Shown here piece by piece: positions 26,329 through 34,766 of a stretch of 64,000 bases of DNA. The stretch lies in the NCBI RefSeq assembly GCF_003574655.1, contig NZ_QNUM01000006.1, positions 186,001 to 250,000 of the forward strand. The letters are read 5' to 3'. Position 1 is the first letter of the stretch; each line of letters starts with the position of its first letter. The notes beneath the pieces were generated by a model. The model did no database searches, was not told where the DNA came from, and saw nothing but the letters and a program-made list of their open reading frames with translations. This stretch comes from Cohaesibacter haloalkalitolerans (lineage in GTDB: Bacteria > Pseudomonadota > Alphaproteobacteria > Rhizobiales > Cohaesibacteraceae). Made by a program: the position numbers and the translations under genes.

Positions 26329-26574
26329 ATGGCCAAGTCCGAAGGGTATATGTCGATCGAGCGCTTCGAGGAGCTGCTGGATCAATATGGCCCGGATTTA
26401 ACCCAATGGCCGGAAGAGCAATCGAGCCTGGCTCTTGCTCTTCTGGACCAATCGGAAGAAGCGCAACTGAGCTTGCGCTTCGCCGCGAGCTTGTCAAAAC
26501 TGGCCAAGGCTGCCCCAGCCCCCAAAGCGCCAGCCTCGCTTGTCAATCGCATCATGTCCAAGATCAAGGAATAG
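26329..26574 (+). CDS. Small acidic protein, possible anti-sigma-like partner of the ECF factor
   Basis: An 81-residue protein (an upstream in-frame start at 26293 and an internal ATG at 26386 region are alternatives; the Met at 26350 gives MSIERFEELLDQYGPDLTQW). It shows the pattern RFEELLDQYGPDLTQWPEEQ, then an Ala/Leu-rich helix ending LAKAAPAPKAPASLVNRIMS. From memory, small alphaproteobacterial proteins with an ERFE-LLD-YG-D---WP opening often sit beside ECF sigma genes; I cannot run a search to confirm this. No membrane helix is visible. It lies directly after fliS and before the flgD promoter motif. Function is unknown; an anti-sigma or secretion-linked regulator is an inference. Confidence 0.6.
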   Translation: MAKSEGYMSIERFEELLDQYGPDLTQWPEEQSSLALALLDQSEEAQLSLRFAASLSKLAKAAPAPKAPASLVNRIMSKIKE

Positions 26575-26883
26575 ATCAGAAGCCATAGGGCAACTGAAGG
26601 CCGCCATGTGGCTGATTATCCTGTTACGTCAAGGATCACTGGATCCGGGCAATGAACGGATTGCCTTCAACAAAATATCCATCAATTGTCTTTGCTATCG
26701 AATTGCTGAAGAACCGGTTTTGTCTAGATTTATATTGTATTGACGGTGATGTTTGTGTGTAAATACATAGTATTACATTTAATAATATTGAAGTAAAAAT
26801 TTGAAATTACATTGATAGGCAAATTATTCCTAGAGGAAATAAGTATTGGGCAAATTTTTCCTAAATAAAAATAGAAAAAACTT
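26575..26883. other. A+T-rich spacer before flgD
   Basis: No gene visible. Bases 26700-26880 are rich in A and T and lead into the promoter-like motif at 26884, resembling the spacer before the sigma gene. Confidence 0.5.
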
Positions 26884-26909
26884 CGCCTGATTTATCTGGC
26901 TGCTCCGTT
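26884..26909 (+). promoter_or_regulatory. Putative ECF-sigma promoter of the flgD-flgL unit (motif copy 5)
   Basis: CGCCTGA at 26884-26890, 15 bases, CGTT at 26906-26909, 81 bases before the ATG at 26990. The spacing equals that of the copy before the sigma gene. Confidence 0.62.
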
Positions 26910-26989
26910 TCAGAAATATGAGGGATGAAGGCCTTGCGCGGAATGCGCGCCTTGATCTCGTGTTTTCTGGAAACGCGCGAGCTAAAGCC

Positions 26990-27652
26990 ATGACTGTCTC
27001 TGCACTGGCATCATCAACAGCAAGTACGACGTCGACGACTGCATCAAGCAGTTCTCTGGGGCTGGATACCACTGAGTTTCTGCAGCTCATGGTCAAGCAG
27101 CTGCAGAACCAGAACCCCACCGATCCGACGGACACGACAGAGTTTCTCAGTCAGCTCGTTCAGCTTTCGACTTATGACCAGCAGGTGTCCAACTCCAATA
27201 GTCTTAGCAGCGTTGTGAGCGCCCTCGATACCATGATTTCCTCGAACGGGCTTGGCTATATCGGGAAAAATGTGACGGTTGAGGGGGATACCACCACGCT
27301 TCTGGATGGCTCCGCCCGCTGGAACTACACACTTGATGGTGATGCCAAAACGGTCACCTTCAAGATTCTCGATGAAGATGGCAAAACGGTCTATTCCGGC
27401 GATGGCGAGACCAAAGAGGGTACCTATGCGGTCGATTGGGATGGCGTATCAAGCGCCGGTGTCCAGCTTGATGATGGCGGTATCTATACCCTGGAGGTCA
27501 CGGCAACCGATGACAAGGACGCCAAGGTGAGTGTCAGCACCTCGGTAACCGGAACCGTGACAGGCATCGATTCTTCCACAGACGAAACTTACCTGCTGAT
27601 CGGCGATGTCGGCTTCACGGTCGATGACATCACCTCGATCAGTTCATCCTGA
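26990..27652 (+). CDS. flgD: Hook-capping protein FlgD
   Basis: A 220-residue FlgD. The N-terminal signature GLDTTEFLQLMVKQLQNQNP followed by DPTDTTEFLSQLVQLSTYDQ is the conserved region. After it come the Ig-like and tudor-like beta domains (KTVTFKILDEDGKTVYSGDG) and a C-terminal GDVGFTVDDITSIS. FlgD caps the growing hook. The ATG at 26990 is chosen because translation from 26918 would begin almost at the predicted transcription start and adds residues unlike the family. It probably heads a transcript running through flgE, the chaperone genes, flgK and flgL. Confidence 0.9.
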   Translation: MTVSALASSTASTTSTTASSSSLGLDTTEFLQLMVKQLQNQNPTDPTDTTEFLSQLVQLSTYDQQVSNSNSLSSVVSALDTMISSNGLGYIGKNVTVEGDTTTLLDGSARWNYTLDGDAKTVTFKILDEDGKTVYSGDGETKEGTYAVDWDGVSSAGVQLDDGGIYTLEVTATDDKDAKVSVSTSVTGTVTGIDSSTDETYLLIGDVGFTVDDITSISSS

Positions 27653-27747
27653 AAGGTCGACCCACGAATGGGGTCGCATGAATATTTGTAGTCAATCCTG
27701 CCACACAACCAACAACACATGACGTGGCGCATTTGTAGGAGAGTAAC

Positions 27748-28998
27748 ATGAGCTTGATGGGTGCAACAAACGCTGCAATCTCGGGTTTGGCGGCACAGTC
27801 GCAGGCATTGGCGACCGTTTCCAACAACTTGGCAAACTCGGATACAACTGCATACAAAGCATCCAAGACGAGCTTTTCCAGTCTCGTTGCCGGGTCAGGA
27901 GCAAGCAAGAGTGGTGGCGTGAGCGCCAGCAACACCACCAACAACACTGCCCGAGGTCTGGTTGTCGACTCTGCCATCTCAACCAACCTGGCCATTGAGG
28001 GAGATGGCTACCTGGTCGTGTCAGCGGACGGAGACAGCTCTTCTCGCTACTATACGCGCAATGGTGAATTTGCTGTCGATGATGAAGGCAACCTTGTCAA
28101 TGGCGACTATTACCTGCTCGGCTGGGAAACAGACGAAAACGGCAAGGTTTCCGGTGGTGCCAGCAGCGTCAACCTGACCAAGATCAATCTCAACTCCGTT
28201 CAGAGCTCGGCCCAGCCGACGACCAAAGGTGCGTTTCAGGCTACCATGCCGGCAGACGCTGTGATCGGCACCACCTTCGAATCCAGCTTCGAAGTATATG
28301 ATTCTCTGGGCACTGCCAGTACGATTACGGCGACTTATGAAAAGACCGCGCAGAACACCTGGAGCATCACCTATTCCGATCCGGTTTCCGCAGATACGTC
28401 GACGACGACCGGTAGTGTAACCAGTGCGCCGATCAGCGTGACCTTCAACAATGATGGCACTCTGGCCAGCGTCTCGGCAACCAGCCTCGATATCACCTGG
28501 ACGACAGGGGCTGCAAACTCTTCTATCGCTCTTGATCTGGGGACAGTCGGTGCCCGTGATGGCCTGACCCAATACTCGTCCAACGATGTGGATAACGCAG
28601 AAATTGATGTGAAGTCGATCACGGTTGATGGTCGCGCCTATGGCACGTTGAAAGATGTCGAAATCGACAGTGATGGATCTGTGGTTGCCTCCTTCTCGAA
28701 CGGTGAAACGCGCACCATCTACAAGATCCCGATTGCAACTGTTATCAATCCGGACGGGCTTGTTGAGGACAGTGATGGCATCTATTCCATTTCCACCTAT
28801 TCCGGCAACGCAACCCTGCATACGGCAGGCTCCGGATCGGCTGGCAGTCTGAAAAGCAGTTCTCTGGAATCAAGTACCGTTGATACCAGCACGGAGTTCG
28901 CCAGCATGCTGTCTGCACAGCAGGCCTATTCATCGGCCTCCCAGATCATCTCCACCGCCGGAGCTATGTTTGACAGTCTCCTGCAGGCTGTTCGGTGA
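27748..28998 (+). CDS. flgE: Flagellar hook protein FlgE
   Basis: A 416-residue hook protein. The N-terminal rod/hook helix (SGLAAQSQALATVSNNLANS, then DTTAYKAS) and the C-terminal helix (STEFASMLSAQQAYSSASQI, then ISTAGAMFDSLLQAVR) are the conserved axial-protein ends. Between them lie typical FlgE domains (GDGYLVVSADGD, RNGEFAVDDEGNLVNGDYYL). AGGAGAG lies before the ATG. Length and central domains fit FlgE rather than FlgF or FlgG. It follows flgD by 95 bases. Confidence 0.92.
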   Translation: MSLMGATNAAISGLAAQSQALATVSNNLANSDTTAYKASKTSFSSLVAGSGASKSGGVSASNTTNNTARGLVVDSAISTNLAIEGDGYLVVSADGDSSSRYYTRNGEFAVDDEGNLVNGDYYLLGWETDENGKVSGGASSVNLTKINLNSVQSSAQPTTKGAFQATMPADAVIGTTFESSFEVYDSLGTASTITATYEKTAQNTWSITYSDPVSADTSTTTGSVTSAPISVTFNNDGTLASVSATSLDITWTTGAANSSIALDLGTVGARDGLTQYSSNDVDNAEIDVKSITVDGRAYGTLKDVEIDSDGSVVASFSNGETRTIYKIPIATVINPDGLVEDSDGIYSISTYSGNATLHTAGSGSAGSLKSSSLESSTVDTSTEFASMLSAQQAYSSASQIISTAGAMFDSLLQAVR

Positions 28999-29003
28999 TT
29001 TGA

Positions 29004-29267
29004 ATGTCGGATGATCTGGCCCATTGCAAAGCTGAACTGAGGCGCATTACGGCAGAAATCTACCAATACGAGAGAGAGCCGGACAGTGAGTCCGGCAAGC
29101 TCCTGCTATTGGTTGCCAGAAACGCGCTCAAGGATCTGCTGCTTCACATGAAAGGTGAGCAGGCAATCATTCGAAAAAAACGTGCCCGGACGACGCAGGC
29201 CAATCAGGTTGCCGGCGCCTATTCCCAATTGAACCAATATCGCAAAGCGAGCAGAAGCCAAGGGTGA
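29004..29267 (+). CDS. Small helical flagellar-cluster protein of unknown function
   Basis: An 87-residue charged, helical protein (AELRRITAEIYQYEREPDSE; LLLVARNALKDLLLHMKGEQ), 5 bases after flgE and 3 bases before the FlgN-like gene, so clearly part of the operon. I do not recognise its family. Size and charge would suit an export chaperone or hook-length accessory, but nothing in the sequence proves that. Confidence 0.7.
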   Translation: MSDDLAHCKAELRRITAEIYQYEREPDSESGKLLLLVARNALKDLLLHMKGEQAIIRKKRARTTQANQVAGAYSQLNQYRKASRSQG

Positions 29268-29270
29268 ACC

Positions 29271-29756
29271 ATGAATACAGAACTGAATACGACGATGGTC
29301 CATTCCGAGCGTGATATCAAACGGATCGAAAACGCCATCGATAATGCAATCGAAGTGGCTGATGAGCTGATCCGGATTGCCGGAGAAGAGAACCTGCGTC
29401 TTGAAAGCGGCAGACCGACCTCTCTGGATGATCTGCTTGTCAGGAAGCAGAAACTGGCAAGCGAGTTCGACAGCTTCTTCAAGCGGTTCAAGGCGGAGCG
29501 GGAAGTGTTCCTGTACGCTTCGGAAGAGAAATTCAATAATCTGCAGGATCGCATCCAGATTCTCGCCCAGTCCTTCATGGAAAACGCCAGTCAGCTCAGC
29601 CGGGCAATGTCGGCCAACGAGCGCCGCATCAACGCCATCATGCGGGCCATTCGGGACAAGCAGGACGCCAGCGCCCTGCCATCCTATGGCGCTGCCGGAC
29701 AGGGCGCTCGGAGCACACCATATGCCGCTTCCCTCAAGGGAGGGCGCAAGGCCTGA
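29271..29756 (+). CDS. FlgN-like chaperone for hook-filament junction proteins
   Basis: A 161-residue, almost wholly helical protein. The middle (LESGRPTSLDDLLVRKQKLA, then SEFDSFFKRFKAEREVFL) resembles FlgN, the export chaperone of FlgK and FlgL, and it sits directly before flgK as flgN often does. The last 35 residues are Gly/Ala/Ser-rich and probably disordered. Sequence identity in this family is low, so the call rests on pattern and position; FliT-like is the alternative. Confidence 0.6.
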   Translation: MNTELNTTMVHSERDIKRIENAIDNAIEVADELIRIAGEENLRLESGRPTSLDDLLVRKQKLASEFDSFFKRFKAEREVFLYASEEKFNNLQDRIQILAQSFMENASQLSRAMSANERRINAIMRAIRDKQDASALPSYGAAGQGARSTPYAASLKGGRKA

Positions 29757-29894
29757 GGCCAATCCCGAATCCTGTCGTTCCGGGCAATCCTGTCCGGATG
29801 CAAGGCAGGAGAACCAATCTGACGCCTTGGACCCTCCCCGTGCAGGAGGGGCCGGGGTTGCAGGAGGATCGGGGATCACAGGAGGAAATGGCCA

Positions 29895-31253
29895 ATGACA
29901 TCGCTGAATGTGGCGCGCTATATCGCGTCAAGCTCGCTCGGGGCGACGCAGGTCCAGGTGTCTGTTACGGCAAACAATATCGCCAACGCAGACACGAAAG
30001 GCTATACCGCAAAGTCAGCCTCCGCCAGTTCTCGAACCTTCGACGGGATCGGGGGAGGTGTCTCCATTGATGGTGTTACCTCCGCAGTCAGCAAATATCT
30101 GATGTCCGACCTTCTGGATGCCACATCGCAGGCGGCATCGGCGACGACCACTGCCGAGTATCTGGGCAAACTGCAATCCTCCCTGGGAACGCTTGCCGAT
30201 CAGACAGGGGCCGGGACCTCTCTTGCCTCCTTCTTTGCCGATTTTGAGGAGGCACTTACCCAACTGGCTACGACGCCGGAAAGCACGTCACTGGCAAACA
30301 ATGCTGTTATGGCACTGGATGATCTGACGGTACAGATACGCGACACCGCCGAGACACTGCAGGACATGGTCGACACGGCCGACCAGGAGATTGGTGATAG
30401 TGTTTCCCAGGCAAATGACTATCTGAAGACCATCGATCAGCTGAACGATCTGATCCGGTCTGAAAAGGCTTCTGGCAACAGCACTGCCGATCTGCAGGAT
30501 CAGCTCAATTCGGCTCTGGCTGGCCTGTCGGGTCTCATAGACATCAAGTCCTTCAGCACGGAAGACGGCTCGACAAAGGTATACACCACCTCAGGCCAGA
30601 TGCTGGTCGGATCGACGGCTCATCTTCTTTCAACGGGAACCGATGCCGAAGGGCAGATAACGGTCAACGTCAATGGCTCCGATATCACGGCGCGTCTCAG
30701 CGGCGGGGACGGCAAGATTGGTGCCCTGCTTGAACTGCGCGACGAGACCTTGCCCGAGTATCAGTCTGCACTCGACGAAATGGCCACGACGCTGGTTTCG
30801 ACCCTCAATTCCGTTGCAGGCCTGAGTGGCAATCTGCTGACCGGCACGAGCGCCAGCGACATTGCCGTTGAAAGCACCCTGCTGGCTGATCCGACCACCC
30901 TTCTGGGCACTGGCAACAGGGCAACTACCGCCAACAACCTGCTTGATGCCCTGCAGGGCGACACGGCCTTTGCCGCTGCTGGCAATCTGCCCGCCGGGAA
31001 TCGGACATTTGCTGAATATGCGACCGAGCTTCTCTCCGCCGCTGTCACTGACGCGCAAAGCGCCACGACGTCGCTGACCACTGCCAATACAGATCTGACG
31101 GCAGCATCGGATGCGATCTCGTCTGCCTACGGGGTCAATGTCGATGAGGAAACCGCGCGTCTCTCCGAGCTGGAACAACTCTACTCGCTCGCATCCACCA
31201 TCCTGAGCACACTTCAGCAAATGTTCGATGATCTCAAGGCGGCAGTTTCATAG
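29895..31253 (+). CDS. flgK: Hook-associated protein 1 FlgK
   Basis: A 452-residue FlgK. The N-terminal axial helix ends in VTANNIANADTKGYTAK. The family-typical FFADFEEALTQLATTPESTS and LLELRDETLPEYQSALDEMA are present. The C-terminal helix is VNVDEETARLSELEQLYSLA followed by LQQMFDDLKAA. It joins the hook to the filament. A very strong ribosome site (AGGAGG) precedes the ATG, and flgL follows by 8 bases. It is at the short end for FlgK, with a reduced outer domain. Confidence 0.9.
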   Translation: MTSLNVARYIASSSLGATQVQVSVTANNIANADTKGYTAKSASASSRTFDGIGGGVSIDGVTSAVSKYLMSDLLDATSQAASATTTAEYLGKLQSSLGTLADQTGAGTSLASFFADFEEALTQLATTPESTSLANNAVMALDDLTVQIRDTAETLQDMVDTADQEIGDSVSQANDYLKTIDQLNDLIRSEKASGNSTADLQDQLNSALAGLSGLIDIKSFSTEDGSTKVYTTSGQMLVGSTAHLLSTGTDAEGQITVNVNGSDITARLSGGDGKIGALLELRDETLPEYQSALDEMATTLVSTLNSVAGLSGNLLTGTSASDIAVESTLLADPTTLLGTGNRATTANNLLDALQGDTAFAAAGNLPAGNRTFAEYATELLSAAVTDAQSATTSLTTANTDLTAASDAISSAYGVNVDEETARLSELEQLYSLASTILSTLQQMFDDLKAAVS

Positions 31254-31261
31254 GTGACGAC

Positions 31262-32155
31262 ATGGCAATGCGCGTAGCAACATTTCAAACAACGTCGTCT
31301 TTGCTGCAAAAGACGATGACCACGCAGGCCAAGCTGGCCGAGGTTCAGGCGCAGCAATCATCGGGCCTGAAAAGCACCGATTATGGCGGGCTTGGGGCCA
31401 GCGCGGGCAAGGTGGTCGATCTCAATGTTTCGGTCTCTCGCGCCGAAGCCAACATTTCTGCAGCCAAAACAGTCATTTCGCGCAGCGACATGGCAGCCTC
31501 GGTGCTGCAGGATATCACCGACATTCTGACCAATGCCAGAAGTGCCGTGTCTGGCACCAGTTCCTCCGACCAGTTGGATACGCTCAAACAGAATGCTGCG
31601 GAATATCTGGAAGATCTGAAGCTGATGGTCAACACACAGTATCAGGGGCGCTACCTGTTCTCTGGCAGCATGACGGATACTGCACCGGTTGATCTGTCTG
31701 CCTATTCCGCGACAGATCTGACGACGGTCAACACGGACTATTATCAGGGTGACAGCTATATCCAGTCGATCCGGCTCGATAACGGCCAGCAGATGAACTA
31801 TGGCACCACGGCGACGATTGACGGCATAGAACAGGCCTTCCGTGCCCTTTCTTATGTGGCGAATGGCAATCTTACCGACACCAGCGAGCTTGCTGATGTG
31901 GATGCCCTGCTGGTCGGTGCGCAGGATGGTATCATCGCCGCCACCAGCAAGGCAGGCAGTACATCGAGCCGTCTTCAAAGCTACATCCAGAATGAAGAGG
32001 ACTTCATCGCCGAAGCCAAGGAAATGGCCAAGGATGAAACCTCCATTGACGTTGCCGAAGCCGCCATTCTGGCGACCTCGTATGAGACGCAGTTGGAAGC
32101 AAGCTTCTCCGCTCTTAGCAAGATCATCAACCTCAAGCTTGTCGATTACCTCTGA
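31262..32155 (+). CDS. flgL: Hook-associated protein 3 FlgL
   Basis: A 297-residue flagellin-like junction protein: N-terminal helices (MRVATFQTTSSLLQKTMTTQ; EVQAQQSSGLKS), the internal YLFSGSMTDTAPVD typical of FlgL, and a C-terminal helix (SIDVAEAAILATSYETQLEA, SALSKIINLKLVDYL). Size and position after flgK support FlgL. It is the last gene of the flagellar island. Confidence 0.88.
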   Translation: MAMRVATFQTTSSLLQKTMTTQAKLAEVQAQQSSGLKSTDYGGLGASAGKVVDLNVSVSRAEANISAAKTVISRSDMAASVLQDITDILTNARSAVSGTSSSDQLDTLKQNAAEYLEDLKLMVNTQYQGRYLFSGSMTDTAPVDLSAYSATDLTTVNTDYYQGDSYIQSIRLDNGQQMNYGTTATIDGIEQAFRALSYVANGNLTDTSELADVDALLVGAQDGIIAATSKAGSTSSRLQSYIQNEEDFIAEAKEMAKDETSIDVAEAAILATSYETQLEASFSALSKIINLKLVDYL

Positions 32156-32438
32156 ACGCATCCTCGGCGCTCAGTGCTTTGACGGGTAATGGCTGGCTCT
32201 AAATGGCGCTGGTCGCCAGTGACTGTTGCAAAGGACGCTGCACGGCGTATGCTGGGCTTACCTCTGCTGCGGCAATCTCTTGCCGCGCCTCTGGATGATT
32301 TCCCATAGCTCCTTTTTGAACCCCACCGGTCATTCCCCTGTCATGGGCGGTGGCCTAAAAGAGCGCGAGTCTTGCCAAGGCAAGCATACTCTATCGCTCT
32401 CCAGAAAAGAGCCAACAGCAACAGCAAGGAGCCCGCTT

Positions 32439-33275
32439 GTGACACTTGATACCCACCAGCAAAAGGCACTCATCGATCTTGTCCGCCGCGCCGCCAAAAC
32501 CGAAATCATGCCCCGCTTCCGCAATCTCGGAGCAGGGTCCGTGCGCGTCAAGACCCGTCATGACGATCTGGTCACCGATGCCGATGTTGCCTCCGAGGCG
32601 TTGATCAGCAAGGGCGCTCGGGATATTCTGCCCGGTGCCCTGATCATCGGCGAGGAAGCCGTTGCGGCCGATCCCGCGATCCTTGGCCAGATGCCCGAAA
32701 CCGACTGGGCCGTGATCATCGATCCCGTCGATGGCACATGGAATTTCGCCAATGGCCTGACGATGTTTGGCGTTATTCTGGCTGTGACCTACAAGGGCCA
32801 GACCGTGTTCGGTCTCCTCTATGATCCGGTGATGGACGACTGGATTATGGCCAGCCGGGGGAACGGCGCATGGTTCTGCCGCCCGGATGCCGCGCGGGTA
32901 AGGCTGCAAACTTCGGGCTCAAAGCCCTATGGTGAACTGGAAGGCATGTTGCCGCTGTTCATTTTTCCGGAACGGCAGCGTGAACGGCTCGCCGCCCAGA
33001 TGGCCGCCCAGTTCGGGCGCCTTGATTGCCTCAAGTGTTCTTGCCATGAATATCGCATGTTGGCGCAGGGCCGGTCCGACTTCATCCTCAGCCCCAAGAA
33101 GAACCCGTGGGACCACGCCGCAGGTGTGCTGATTACCCAGGAGGCGGGTGGTGATGCTGTCTGTCTTGATGGCAGGCCCTACGCCCCGACCGATCATCAA
33201 GGCGTCTTTCTGATTGCTCACAACAAGCTGAGTCTCGAAGCCCTGCGTGAACAACTGCAATGGCTAGATCAATAA
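32439..33275 (+). CDS. Inositol monophosphatase family phosphatase
   Basis: A 278-residue Mg2+-dependent, Li+-sensitive-type phosphatase (SuhB/HisN/CysQ superfamily). Metal-site motifs are GEEAVAAD, IIDPVDGTWNFANG and PWDHAAGVLITQEAGG. The GTG at 32439 is chosen because AGGAG lies 7 bases upstream and the family start begins just after; upstream in-frame codons encode unlikely residues. It stands alone between the flagellar island and the hydroxyproline genes. Substrate (inositol-1-phosphate, histidinol phosphate or another sugar phosphate) cannot be told from these motifs. Confidence 0.88.
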   Translation: MTLDTHQQKALIDLVRRAAKTEIMPRFRNLGAGSVRVKTRHDDLVTDADVASEALISKGARDILPGALIIGEEAVAADPAILGQMPETDWAVIIDPVDGTWNFANGLTMFGVILAVTYKGQTVFGLLYDPVMDDWIMASRGNGAWFCRPDAARVRLQTSGSKPYGELEGMLPLFIFPERQRERLAAQMAAQFGRLDCLKCSCHEYRMLAQGRSDFILSPKKNPWDHAAGVLITQEAGGDAVCLDGRPYAPTDHQGVFLIAHNKLSLEALREQLQWLDQ

Positions 33276-33316
33276 CCGTAGGGTGACGGTGACGGCAGAG
33301 ACAGCCAAGACGACAA

Positions 33317-33353
33317 AGCCTCGCCAGAAACGCTTTTGGTCTCTGGCGAGGCT
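33317..33353. terminator. Hairpin between convergent genes
   Basis: Perfect 12-base stem AGCCTCGCCAGA (33317-33328) / TCTGGCGAGGCT (33342-33353), 13-base loop, no T run. Probably blocks read-through from both sides. Confidence 0.5.
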
Positions 33354-33398
33354 CGGGGTCGTATGCGGCAGCGCCATCAGGCGCCTGTGGCGCTGCGC

Positions 33399-34643
33399 CT
33401 AGAAGAAGCGGCGGGAAGAGAAACCGCCAACGCTGAGGCATGGCTCCTGACCGGTCACGAGATCGGCGGTCATCTTGCCGGTGATGGGGCCAACGGCAAA
33501 GCCCATGTGGCCATGGCCAAAGTTGAAATACATGCCTTCATGCTGCCGGGAGGCTTCGATCAGGGGCAGGTTGTCCGGGAAGCAGGGGCGGAAGCCCATC
33601 CACGGTTCATCCTCGACCGGCTTGCCGATCGGATAGAGCTTCTTTGCCCATTCCGTGGCCTTTTTGACCTGTACCGGGGTCTTGCGGGCGTCACGGGCAG
33701 CAAATTCGATGCCGCTGGTCAGCCGAATGCCATCTTCCATCGGTGTCAGCAGGAAGCCGATGTCCTCATCGACGACCGGACGGTTCATGCTGGCGCCGTT
33801 GTTGCTGGCAAAATGCTGGTGGTAGCCGCGCTTGACCTCCAGCGGGAACTTGTAGCCAAACGGCTTGAGCAGATCCATGCTCCATGCCCCAAGGGCAATG
33901 ACCACCTTTGGAGCGGAAACCGGGCCGTCCTGCGAAGAAACAGTCCAGGCGCCATTTTCCTGCTTGAGGCTGCGGGCATCCCCCAAAAGGAGGGAGCCGC
34001 CGCGCCCCTTGAACAGGGATGCATAGGCCTGTGTTACGCCACCGGGTGAGGAAACCGAGACGCAGCCCTTCCAGTGAATGGCCTTGTCCTTGTCGGTAAA
34101 GTGGAAAGAGGGCTCCAGCGCCTCCAGCTCATGCTTGCCGACGACGTCATATTCGACGCCGAATTCATCGGCATATCCCAGCGTGCGGGCAGTGGATTCA
34201 AAGCTTTCCGGGCTGTGATAGAGGTTGATCCAGCCGGTTTCGCGGAACTTGTCCATGATGCCGGCGTCCTGAGCGAAATGGTAATGCTCTTTGGCCGAGA
34301 CCTGACGCAGAGGGGTGACGCGACGGGCATAGGAGGCGATGCCGAATGGCGTCGACAGGCGCCACATGGCGAACAGCCACGGGGCAAGGCGCGGCATCAT
34401 CGTCGGGTGATAATGCATGGAAACCTGACGGTTGCTGCCATATTTCAAGAGCGGCACGATCTCGCTGGGAATGACCAGCGGCACATGGCCGTCCTTCTCG
34501 ATGATCCCGGCGTTGCCGTAAGAGGCTTCAAGGCCCGGTTCCTGACGGTCCAGCACCGCGACCTTGAGGCCACGCTCCTGCAGATGCAGCGCCGTGCTTA
34601 CGCCGACAATCCCGGCCCCCAGGACAATAACATCATATGACAC
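33399..34643 (-). CDS. FAD-dependent D-amino-acid / D-hydroxyproline dehydrogenase
   Basis: A 414-residue DadA/GlyOx-family flavoprotein with the N-terminal Rossmann motif VIVLGAGIVGVSTALHL, followed by SYGNAGIIEKDGHVPL. The C-terminal segment (PWMGFRPCFPDNLPLIEASR, then YFNFGHGHMGFAVGP) is typical of D-amino-acid dehydrogenases. In the hydroxyproline route this step oxidises cis-4-hydroxy-D-proline, made by the epimerase at 41270, to 1-pyrroline-4-hydroxy-2-carboxylate. GTG 34643 with GGAG 7 bases upstream is the chosen start; it gives the family N terminus directly. It has its own promoter, since a terminator separates it from the aldehyde dehydrogenase gene. General D-amino-acid oxidation is the alternative. 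Confidence 0.82.
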   Translation of the reverse strand: MSYDVIVLGAGIVGVSTALHLQERGLKVAVLDRQEPGLEASYGNAGIIEKDGHVPLVIPSEIVPLLKYGSNRQVSMHYHPTMMPRLAPWLFAMWRLSTPFGIASYARRVTPLRQVSAKEHYHFAQDAGIMDKFRETGWINLYHSPESFESTARTLGYADEFGVEYDVVGKHELEALEPSFHFTDKDKAIHWKGCVSVSSPGGVTQAYASLFKGRGGSLLLGDARSLKQENGAWTVSSQDGPVSAPKVVIALGAWSMDLLKPFGYKFPLEVKRGYHQHFASNNGASMNRPVVDEDIGFLLTPMEDGIRLTSGIEFAARDARKTPVQVKKATEWAKKLYPIGKPVEDEPWMGFRPCFPDNLPLIEASRQHEGMYFNFGHGHMGFAVGPITGKMTADLVTGQEPCLSVGGFSSRRFF

Positions 34644-34724
34644 AGCAATACTCCTAAAGCATTTCCCGGAATGCGGATGCATCTTGGGCGCCATCAAGCG
34701 GCGTCGTCAAACGGGAAGACAATG

Positions 34725-34762
34725 AAAAAGGCGCCTGACAACAGGTCGCTGTCCGGCGCCTT
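34725..34762 (-). terminator. Terminator after the aldehyde dehydrogenase gene
   Basis: Stem AAGGCGCCTGACA (34728-34740) / TGTCCGGCGCCTT (34750-34762) with a small mismatch. Minus-strand reading ends in TTTTTC. Placed just after the stop at 34767. Confidence 0.8.
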
Positions 34763-34766
34763 CCGA

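Noticed and set aside
27658..27676. CGACCC / GGGTCG hairpin between flgD and flgE
   Set aside because: Only 6 bases per arm and no T run; not enough to call a terminator, and the two genes probably share a transcript.
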